Shown here in pieces: positions 1-6,335 of a stretch of 64,000 nt of DNA; the first letter of the stretch is position 1, and every line of letters starts with the position of its first letter. The stretch lies in assembly GCF_014697125.1 (NCBI RefSeq), contig NZ_JACJRG010000008.1, forward strand, positions 62,001 to 126,000, read 5' to 3'. A program made the translations under genes and the position numbers. This DNA is from Anabaena minutissima FACHB-250 (GTDB lineage Bacteria > Cyanobacteriota > Cyanobacteriia > Cyanobacteriales > Nostocaceae). The notes under the pieces are model-generated. The model had not been told where the DNA came from. It saw only the letters and a list, made by a program, of their open reading frames with translations, and did not search any database.

Positions 1-551
1 TTACCGATGAAGTTACGCAGCGTAGCGGGTGAACGATTATCTCTACCAGTAGAATCTAGAGTTGTTTTGAGCGCAATCATCTGCTCTCGTGTCAGAATGT
101 CATCAGGTCTAAAGTTACCATCATCAAAACCAGCCAAAAAACCTGCATTGTAAGCTGCTTGAATAAAAGTGAAGTGGGTATCAGAGGAAGAAACATCAGA
201 AAAAGCTGAACTGGTGTTCTGAGGTGGACGAATTGGCTCTTTGTGTAGCTGATTGTAAGTCTTGACTAGCCAAGCTACAAACTGACCACGAGTAATTGGT
301 GCTTGTGGTTCAAACTGACCTGATGTAGTTTCTAATACTCCTAGTGCTGCTAGTTGTTTAATTTCTGTTTCACCAGAAACTCCAGCAATATCAGTAAAAG
401 TTGTTGAGGAATTTAATTGGCTAATTGTACTCTCAGCAGTGAATAAAGGTCTTGGAGACTGTGCAGATGATGAATGCCCAATTCCCAGAGAAACTGAAGC
501 TACAGCAGTTAGAGTGACAGCATTTACAACAAATTGAATCTTAGAATACAT
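1..551 (-). CDS. SLH-domain protein, N-terminal part (3' end outside window)
   Basis: An open frame runs from an ATG at 551 (minus strand) to the window edge, so only about 183 residues are visible. The product begins with a hydrophobic signal-like segment (residues about 5-30, ending near a Ser-Ser-Ala-Gln region). Two S-layer-homology-like segments follow, with the typical patterns 'FTDIAGV...IKQLAALGVL', 'FEPQAPITRGQFVAWLVKTY' and, for the second, 'FSDVSSSDTHFTFIQAAYNAGF' (broken here only for reading) and 'FRPDDILTREQMIALKTTL'. SLH domains anchor proteins to peptidoglycan or secondary wall polymer. In cyanobacteria they often precede an OprB-like porin barrel, but no barrel can be seen in this part. 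The first ATG follows an AT-rich leader. The family call is firm and the full architecture is unknown. Confidence 0.8.
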   Translation of the reverse strand, partial: MYSKIQFVVNAVTLTAVASVSLGIGHSSSAQSPRPLFTAESTISQLNSSTTFTDIAGVSGETEIKQLAALGVLETTSGQFEPQAPITRGQFVAWLVKTYNQLHKEPIRPPQNTSSAFSDVSSSDTHFTFIQAAYNAGFLAGFDDGNFRPDDILTREQMIALKTTLDSTGRDNRSPATLRNFIG

Positions 552-1703
552 GATCACTTTACCTTTACTTGTAGATGTTAAAAGTATAAAAACTATTTAG
601 GTAACTCATCTTGAGTAATGTTTAAATGAGCAGAAATATTTTTTAGACTCAAAAGTAAATATGTGTGAGTGGAAAAGAATATGCTGAAAATCGTTTTAGC
701 AAGAAATTTATTTGTTAGTGAATAGCTAAAGTCCTTACTACGAAATCGATTTCGATAGTTTTACATTAGTTAACATAGATTAATTTATTTCCATGTCTAA
801 ATTTTCAACTATATTTTTTTGCCAAGTTTTGCCAATTTGCTTTAAAATGGAGTAAATGTAGCTCAAAAAATCGTCATCATAGTCATTGGCTAAGAGATGC
901 TAGCTACCTTGTTAATGCTGCTGATATATACAGTAGTTAAGGGTTAGTAGCACAGTTACAGTCTTGGTGAAAAGCTAGCCAAAAATAAAACCAGTGTAAT
1001 TCATCACTACTATTTAGCCATCTACCTCAACAGAGTTGAGGAAATTCTACCAAAAATAGAAGAATGGGCTATACCGAGATTTTGCTAACAGCAGCCAGAA
1101 ATCATTTTGAAGTCTGTGCTACTGAAAGTCTCTTATAGGTATATGTTTCCATTAAATCAAAGATTTGACGATACCTAACGAGAATTAATAGCCAAATAGG
1201 GTTATATTTGTTTTCTTTTCGGCAAAAATTTTGCCTTTTGTTCAGAAGTTGCATTTATTGTTCCGGTCAATCAGTGATGCAGATTGTCTGAGGTTAGTTG
1301 TATCTAAGCTGACCCCACACGACAAGCTTCATCAGTGTTCTGACCTAATTATCCTTTGTTAAGCCAACATTTGGCTGAAAATTTGTTTTTGCTGCATTTT
1401 CAGAAGAAAATGTAAAGTTTTAAGTTTTCTAATTTAAATAGTTCACTTCTCACACACTCTAAGTTTCCTAAATATCATGAATGATTTTGAATTTATCTCT
1501 ACTATCTGCATCATAGCTGTAGCGTACCTTTCCAGCGTTTACTTGTGGCTTTCAGTTTCTCAACACCTAAATGAGTGAACTGACTGTTGTACAATGCACT
1601 GTGAATATGATTAGGTCTCTAATAATTAGAAACCTAATTATATTATTTATGGCAAATATTTGAGAGATTTGCCTAGTATTAATTTGTGTCACAATTGAGA
1701 TAA
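552..1703. other. Long AT-rich intergenic region
   Basis: No convincing gene is seen in these 1.15 kb. The left part must hold the promoter of the SLH gene (minus) and the right part that of the MscS pair (plus). A 14-bp perfect palindrome lies at 741-754. A short open stretch around 1010-1090 reads like a protein fragment on the plus strand but has stops close on both sides and no recognisable homology. Confidence 0.5.
741..754. promoter_or_regulatory. 14-bp perfect palindrome
   Basis: CGAAATCGATTTCG is identical on both strands and sits in an AT-rich intergenic region about 190 bp upstream of the SLH gene start. It is the kind of symmetric site a dimeric repressor could bind. No regulator is identified and the symmetry could be accidental. 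Confidence 0.25.
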
Positions 1704-2801
1704 ATGCTGACTTATCTACCAGAAACTCTGACAAATCAAGAGCTAAAAATTGGTTTATTCGGTCTAGTATTAGGATGTTGTATATTCTTAATTGGCCGTT
1801 TATTTATAGGACAGATCAAAGCATTTTGGGAGAATTTATCTAACCTACAACTTAGAGATCCTTATCAAAAGTTAATTAAGCCAAATGAGGGTTTAATAAC
1901 TGTTGTGCTTATAATTGGCTTTATTGAGACTCTTACAGCTATATTCCCCAAAAATCAGGGTACTAGTTCCTTTGAAATTATCAATAGCTTAATCTTCGCG
2001 ATCGCTGCCAGTTGGTTAGCAGCACAATTATTTAAAAATTTCTTTGATTTCTACTTATTAAATGCTGCCTTTAAGAGTGGACAAAAAGTCAGTAGCGAGT
2101 CACTAATTCTTTTCAAGTGGTTAGCTAATCTGGTAATTGTATTTGTAGCCATTTTCGTCTACGCGCAAACACATCAAATTAATATTTTAGGGTTACTAGC
2201 TAGTTTAGGTATTGGTGGTTTAGCAGTAGCCTTCGCCGCTCAAAAAACATTAGAACAAGTTTTAGGTGGAATTGTTCTATATCTTGATAGACCTTTTGTG
2301 ATTGATGATTATATTGGTTTACCTGATGGAACTTTTGGTAGAGTTGAGTCGATTGGCTTAAGGTCTACCCGCATTAGAACCTCTGGTAAAGGCACATTAG
2401 TTATAGTTCCCAACAGTTCGCTGACACAAGTGAATATTGAAAACTTCACTGGTGCTAAGAAAGTGATGTCTATTCTTTATTTAAAATTCTTTCGCGTGGT
2501 TAGTAGTCAAGAAAGAGCTTTAATTCGTCAGGTAATCCTTGAAAGTACCAGTGATATTTTCGGGATAGACTCTCGCAATACAGACATCACTTTTAAAAAT
2601 ATTAATCATTTGACAGATGCAGAGATCACACAAGCACAAGTGGCTTTCTTCATTTTAGGTTCTGGTGATGTCTCAATGGAATTGCGTCGTCAACTTCTAG
2701 ATTTAGCTACTCAAAGCATCACTCAATATTTAAAAGAATATGGTATTGCTTTTGAAATAGAAGAACCAACGATTTATGTGGATTCACCAATTACTATTTA
2801 G
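1704..2801 (+). CDS. MscS-family mechanosensitive ion channel (copy 1)
   Basis: The 365-residue protein has hydrophobic segments near residues 14-36, 64-81, 91-110, 137-155 and 160-182. The last is the Gly/Ala-rich pore-lining helix typical of MscS (GIGGLAVAFAAQ, residues 169-180). The conserved MscS beta domain follows: VLYLDRPFVIDDYI (191-204), GRVESIGLRSTRIRT (212-226) and the IVPNSSL strand (234-240). Such channels open on membrane tension and release solutes during hypo-osmotic shock. The next gene begins 2 nt after this stop and encodes a close paralogue, so the two are probably one transcript. The family assignment is secure; gating and substrate are not known. Confidence 0.9.
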   Translation: MLTYLPETLTNQELKIGLFGLVLGCCIFLIGRLFIGQIKAFWENLSNLQLRDPYQKLIKPNEGLITVVLIIGFIETLTAIFPKNQGTSSFEIINSLIFAIAASWLAAQLFKNFFDFYLLNAAFKSGQKVSSESLILFKWLANLVIVFVAIFVYAQTHQINILGLLASLGIGGLAVAFAAQKTLEQVLGGIVLYLDRPFVIDDYIGLPDGTFGRVESIGLRSTRIRTSGKGTLVIVPNSSLTQVNIENFTGAKKVMSILYLKFFRVVSSQERALIRQVILESTSDIFGIDSRNTDITFKNINHLTDAEITQAQVAFFILGSGDVSMELRRQLLDLATQSITQYLKEYGIAFEIEEPTIYVDSPITI

Positions 2802-2803
2802 AA

Positions 2804-3937
2804 ATGATGACAGCACTTTCTAACCTGATTCTCAAGTTTCTGCAACGGGACACTACAATATATGCTCTGACTAAGTTTGGTATATTTCTCTTTTTTATTC
2901 TCTTATCCTGGTTAGTAGGACGCTATACGCCTAGCTTCGTGCGAATTATTATTCAGCGTTTTGCTCCGCAGCAAGTTGCTAGTATTTACAACAACTTAAT
3001 TGAACCAATTAGGAACTCATTTAAAATTGCAGGTACATTAATTCTTATTTCCTTATCCTTATCATGGATTGAAGAATATACATCAGTTTATAGATTTTTG
3101 TCACCAATTGTAGATTTAGCTGTTATTGTTAGTCTGGCGTGGCTAGCATCGAGCTTATTCCGTCAATTTATTCGTGTGTATGGCATTGAATTAGTACGGA
3201 AGTTTGGGAGAGAAGTAGATGAATTACTTTTGGTATTTGAAACTTTAGCAAACGTCATTATTGGATTTATTGCTGTATTGGCATTTGCCCAAAGCCAACA
3301 GTTTAATTTAATTGGGTTATTAACTGGCTTAGGAATTGGTGGTTTAGCCGTGGCTTTTGCGGCTCAGAAAACCCTTGAGCAATTGCTAGGAACAATAGTG
3401 TTGTATTTAGATAGACCCTTCGTTCCTGGGGAGTATATCCGGTTGCAAAAATCGCCACAAATTCCTGAAGGTTTGTTTGGTAGAGTGGAATCAATTGGTA
3501 TACGTTCCACTAAAATTCGTACAGCCGCCAAAAGTACCTTATTTATTATTCCAAATTCTATCTTGGCGAATTTAGAAATAGAAAATATTACTCGCGGAAA
3601 GAAAGTCATGGTTTTACTTTACCTTGATTTTTTACATTTCCTTGCAGAGAAAGAACAAGCCTTAGTTCAGCAAGTAATTGTTGAGAGTACCAATTCATTG
3701 TTTGGGATTGACCCAGGGAGTACCAGTATTACTTTTTTAAATCACCATTCAGCCAAAGAAATTACTCGTACCAGAGTGACATTTTTTATTTTGGGTTCTA
3801 GTGATAACTCATTGCAATTGCGTAAGCGTCTTTTAGAATTAGCTAATGAAAAAATCTCTAAAAAGTTAATCAATCATGGAATTGAGTTCACCATGCAAGA
3901 ACCAAATATTTATGTAGAGTCACCCGTGACTATTTAA
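2804..3937 (+). CDS. MscS-family mechanosensitive ion channel (copy 2)
   Basis: The 377-residue paralogue of the preceding gene shares the pore helix (GIGGLAVAFAAQKTLEQ), the YLDRPFV strand, the GRVESIGIRSTKIRT block and an almost identical C-terminus ending in ...YVESPVTI (copy 1: ...YVDSPITI). It carries a small insertion after YLDRPFVPGEYI (QKSPQIPEG) that copy 1 lacks. The 2-nt spacing to copy 1 suggests translational coupling. A local tandem duplication with divergence best explains the pair, and the two subunits could form mixed heptamers, though that is inference. Confidence 0.9.
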   Translation: MMTALSNLILKFLQRDTTIYALTKFGIFLFFILLSWLVGRYTPSFVRIIIQRFAPQQVASIYNNLIEPIRNSFKIAGTLILISLSLSWIEEYTSVYRFLSPIVDLAVIVSLAWLASSLFRQFIRVYGIELVRKFGREVDELLLVFETLANVIIGFIAVLAFAQSQQFNLIGLLTGLGIGGLAVAFAAQKTLEQLLGTIVLYLDRPFVPGEYIRLQKSPQIPEGLFGRVESIGIRSTKIRTAAKSTLFIIPNSILANLEIENITRGKKVMVLLYLDFLHFLAEKEQALVQQVIVESTNSLFGIDPGSTSITFLNHHSAKEITRTRVTFFILGSSDNSLQLRKRLLELANEKISKKLINHGIEFTMQEPNIYVESPVTI

Positions 3938-4064
3938 GTCATAGAAAAATAGAGAAATATAACTTAGGTTAAAGATAAAAAAGAGGGGTTTTGTATCCCT
4001 TAATTACCTTTAACTGAGACGTATTGGCTGATTAACAACATTTTTATGAGGATATTTAGCAAAA

Positions 4065-4820
4065 ATGTTACTACACTTAAGCACTTGGCAAGAAGTTGAA
4101 ACCTATTTGCAAACATCCAAAGGGATTATTTTTCCCATTGGTTCAACAGAACAACATGGCCCTACGGGTTTAATTGGGACTGATGCAATTTGTGCAGAAG
4201 CGATCGCCCGTGGTGTGGGTGAAGTGACACAGGCGATCGTTGCCCCTACAATCAATGTAGGGATGGCACTACATCACACAGCTTTTCCTGGTTCTATTAG
4301 TTTGCGTCCCAGCACCTTAATTCAAGTAGTGCGCGACTATGTAACTAGTCTAGCTAAAGCAGGTTTTACTAAGTTCTACTTCATTAACGGACATGGTGGT
4401 AACATCGCCACCCTCAAAGCTGCATTTTCTGAAACTTACGCCCATCTGGAAGATTTGCAGATGAAGAATGCACAAGAGGTGCAATGTCAGGTTGCGAATT
4501 GGTTTATGTGCAGTTCTGTCTACAAACTAGCAAAAGAATTATATGGAGATAAAGAGGGTTCTCACGCTACCCCTAGTGAAGTAGCTGTCACTCAATACGT
4601 ATATCCAGAAGCGATTAAACAAGCATACTTATCACCAGAAGTTGCATCTGGACATAAAATTTATAGTGCCACGGATTTTAGATTGCGTTACCCAGATGGA
4701 CGCATGGGTTCTAACCCTGCTTTAGCCACACCAGAACATGGTAAACAGTTTTATGATTTAGCCGTCAAAGAACTCAGCCAAGGATATTTAGAATTTCTGG
4801 GGACAGGGGATAATAGGTGA
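4065..4820 (+). CDS. Creatininase-family metal-dependent amidohydrolase
   Basis: The 251-residue protein matches the creatininase/MftE/FAPy-hydrolase family: GSTEQHGP (residues 26-33) with Glu29 and His31, Asp40 in the following GTDA, NGHGGN (108-113) with His110, and a later PSEVA block (171-175) with Glu173. These are the usual divalent-metal ligands. Family members open amide bonds in creatinine, mycofactocin precursors or flavin/deazapurine intermediates; the substrate here is unknown. The last residues (GTGDNR) and the stop codon read directly into a GGGGACA/GGTGACA repeat, so the natural C-terminus has probably been replaced. The nearest upstream gene is the MscS pair, 127 bp away. Confidence 0.88.
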   Translation: MLLHLSTWQEVETYLQTSKGIIFPIGSTEQHGPTGLIGTDAICAEAIARGVGEVTQAIVAPTINVGMALHHTAFPGSISLRPSTLIQVVRDYVTSLAKAGFTKFYFINGHGGNIATLKAAFSETYAHLEDLQMKNAQEVQCQVANWFMCSSVYKLAKELYGDKEGSHATPSEVAVTQYVYPEAIKQAYLSPEVASGHKIYSATDFRLRYPDGRMGSNPALATPEHGKQFYDLAVKELSQGYLEFLGTGDNR

Positions 4821-4844
4821 CAGGGGACAGGTGATAGGGGACAG
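4799..4844. repeat. Short tandem repeat (GGGGACA/GGTGACA type)
   Basis: Degenerate heptamers of the GGGGACA / GGTGACA / GGTGATA type run across the end of the creatininase gene and contain its stop codon. The same heptamer family recurs at about 10606, 16137, 22851, 25350, 42468, 58108 and 59892, as expected of the short tandemly repeated repetitive (STRR) sequences of heterocystous cyanobacteria. Confidence 0.8.
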
Positions 4845-4916
4845 CTAAATATTTTCTTCTCTGTGTCTCTGTGATGAAAAAATCGGTTTTTTAATATCAA
4901 AATACCTAGACATAGA

Positions 4917-5157
4917 GTTTGTTAACTCATTTGTTGCAAATGCTTTCTCATTTCAGTAGATTTAGTAAGCAAACCGCAGTTTGTTAACTCATTTGTTGTA
5001 AATGCTTGCTCATTTCAGTAGATTCAGCAAGCAAACCGCAGTTTGTTAACTCATTTGTTGCAAATGCTTGCTCATTTCAGTAGATTCAGCAAGCAAACCG
5101 CAGTTTGTTAACTCATTTGCTGTAAATGCTTTCTCATTTCAGTAGAATTAGCAAGCA
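4917..5157 (+). repeat. 62-bp tandem repeat array, about 3.9 units
   Basis: Four units start at 4917, 4979, 5041 and 5103, exactly 62 bp apart, each opening with GTTTGTTAACTCATTTG. Units differ at only a few positions. Each contains CATTTG-TTG-CAAATG (a G-to-U wobble version, CATTTG...TAAATG, in units 2 and 4) and GCTTGCT-N15-AGCAAGC. A third hairpin, CAAAC-CGCA-GTTTG, spans each unit junction. The array lies between the creatininase gene and the ileS relic, is not coding, and has no variable spacers, so it is not CRISPR. Confidence 0.92.
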
Positions 5158-5175
5158 ACATTGGTGGTGAAACAA

Positions 5176-5272
5176 TTAAAAATCACCAGCTAAAGCGGAA
5201 ACACAGCGATCGCACTATAATAGATGCTCTGCTGATTCTTATATAGTAGTAGAGTAGTCCCAGGGCGATCGC
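5176..5272 (-). pseudogene. Decayed duplicate of the 3' end of ileS
   Basis: Reading the minus strand, the fragment encodes CDR, then (after a one-base frameshift) WDYSTTI, a stop, ESAEHLL, a stop, and CDRCVSALAGDF followed by TAA. The intact IleS downstream ends CDRCWNYSTHVG, ESAEHPLL, CERCVPALAGKF, so the relic covers exactly the C-terminal zinc-ribbon tail. At the DNA level, an 11-bp and a 17-bp perfectly matching block are separated by 26 bp in both copies. The relic is in the same orientation as ileS, 1.06 kb beyond its stop, on the far side of the HNH cassette. It looks like an old ileS tail displaced by an insertion. Confidence 0.85.
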
Positions 5273-5325
5273 GATTAAACTAAAATCAAGATGTTTTAAT
5301 CAAGGCATGGGTAGGAAATTGAGCA

Positions 5326-5730
5326 ATGGCCACAGAAACAATTACGCTGCAAATTCCACAAATACTCTATCAACGTTTAGTCAATACTGCCCACGCTCAA
5401 AATCGTCCCATTGAAGAGGTAATAGTTCATGCTTTACAGGTAGGAAGTCCACCAGCATGGGATGATGTACCAGAGGAATTTCAAGCTGAAATCGCAGCTT
5501 TAGATAAACTAGACGACAATAGCTTGTGGCAAATTCTCCGCAGTTGCAAAACAGCAGAGCAAATGGAGCGATATGACTGGCTGCTGGAGCGTAATTCTAG
5601 TGGTAATATAACAGATGCAGAAAAATTAGAACTCATAAAACTGCGTCACGAAACTGACCGTTTTATGCTTTGTAAAGCCCAAGCTGCTGTTTTACTCCGT
5701 TGGCGAGGACATCATCTGCCAAGTTTTTAA
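5326..5730 (+). CDS. Hypothetical protein preceding an HNH endonuclease
   Basis: The 134-residue soluble protein is not assigned to a named family. Its first about 45 residues (TETITLQIPQILYQRLVNTA and on) resemble the N-terminal part of ribbon-helix-helix-like or antitoxin-like proteins: a beta strand followed by two helices. The remainder is helical with charged Glu/Lys/Arg residues. The HNH gene starts 6 nt after its stop, so the two are co-transcribed. This pairing with an HNH protein is a plausible regulatory partner or antitoxin-like relationship, but that is inference from context. The start ATG follows 'tgagcaATG' with a weak upstream ribosome-binding site. Confidence 0.75.
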   Translation: MATETITLQIPQILYQRLVNTAHAQNRPIEEVIVHALQVGSPPAWDDVPEEFQAEIAALDKLDDNSLWQILRSCKTAEQMERYDWLLERNSSGNITDAEKLELIKLRHETDRFMLCKAQAAVLLRWRGHHLPSF

Positions 5731-5736
5731 AATATT

Positions 5737-6168
5737 GTGTCTAAATACATTCCTGAAAGCTTAAAAACTCAAATAGCTGCTATTGATAAAGGGCGTTGCT
5801 GTTATTGCTTAACTTCTGAAGCTAATAGCGGTATTCCTATGAGTTATGATCATATTCAACCCCGTTCAAAAGGTGGTGAAACTACTTTTAACAATCTTTG
5901 TTTGGCTTGTCGTTCTTGCAATGAATTTAAAGCTGATGCAACAGCAGCAATAGACCCTTTAAGTGGAGAAACAACGCCTCTATTTAATCCGCGTCAACAA
6001 AGATGGTCTGAACATTTTAGTTGGAATTATGATGCTACGAAAGTTGAAGGTTTAACTACTATTGGTAGGGCTACTATTGTTTGTTTAAGAATGAATAATC
6101 CAGTTATAGTTGTTGCCCGACGACGTTGGGCAATTAGTGGTTGGCATCCTCCTGATGATGTATTATAA
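5737..6168 (+). CDS. HNH endonuclease
   Basis: The 143-residue protein starts with GTG 6 nt after the preceding gene. It carries a zinc-type HNH core: CCYC near residues 21-24, the DHIQPRSKGG block (about 38-47) with the catalytic His, then NNLCLACRSCNEFKAD (about 52-67) with the second Cys pair and the Asn/His position. Such proteins nick or cut DNA, either as homing-type or as defence nucleases. The gene and its partner lie between a decayed ileS tail (5176-5272) and the functional ileS 3' end, which suggests a mobile cassette inserted at ileS. Activity is likely because the metal-binding and catalytic motifs are intact. Confidence 0.9.
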   Translation: MSKYIPESLKTQIAAIDKGRCCYCLTSEANSGIPMSYDHIQPRSKGGETTFNNLCLACRSCNEFKADATAAIDPLSGETTPLFNPRQQRWSEHFSWNYDATKVEGLTTIGRATIVCLRMNNPVIVVARRRWAISGWHPPDDVL

Positions 6169-6205
6169 CTTGAGTTTGACAAGTCTTTTTTGACCTCACC
6201 CCCAA

Positions 6206-6228
6206 CCCCTCTCCGACGCGGAGAGGGG
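6206..6228. terminator. Strong hairpin between convergent genes
   Basis: CCCCTCTCCG-ACG-CGGAGAGGGG forms a perfect 10-bp stem with a 3-nt loop, 38 bp after the HNH stop. There is no T-tract, so it could be a dispersed repeat hairpin rather than a true terminator. Confidence 0.45.
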
Positions 6229-6283
6229 AGCAAGAAGTATTATTTTTCGTTTTTGTGGTGAAAAATCAGGTGTTTTGGCAAAA

Positions 6284-6323
6284 ATATACCTAAATACGGA
6301 ACATTATCCATATTTAGGTATAT
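6284..6323. terminator. Bidirectional terminator-like inverted repeat
   Basis: ATATACCTAAATA and TATTTAGGTATAT are perfect 13-bp inverted copies separated by 14 bp, placed 12 bp beyond the ileS stop and facing the HNH gene. On the plus strand the stem is followed by a T-run (gattttt). It is a good candidate for ending both convergent transcripts. Confidence 0.6.
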
Positions 6324-6335
6324 CTATATAGATTT

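Noticed and set aside
4917-5157. Possible CRISPR array
   Set aside because: Units are contiguous and almost identical with no variable spacers, so it is a plain tandem repeat.
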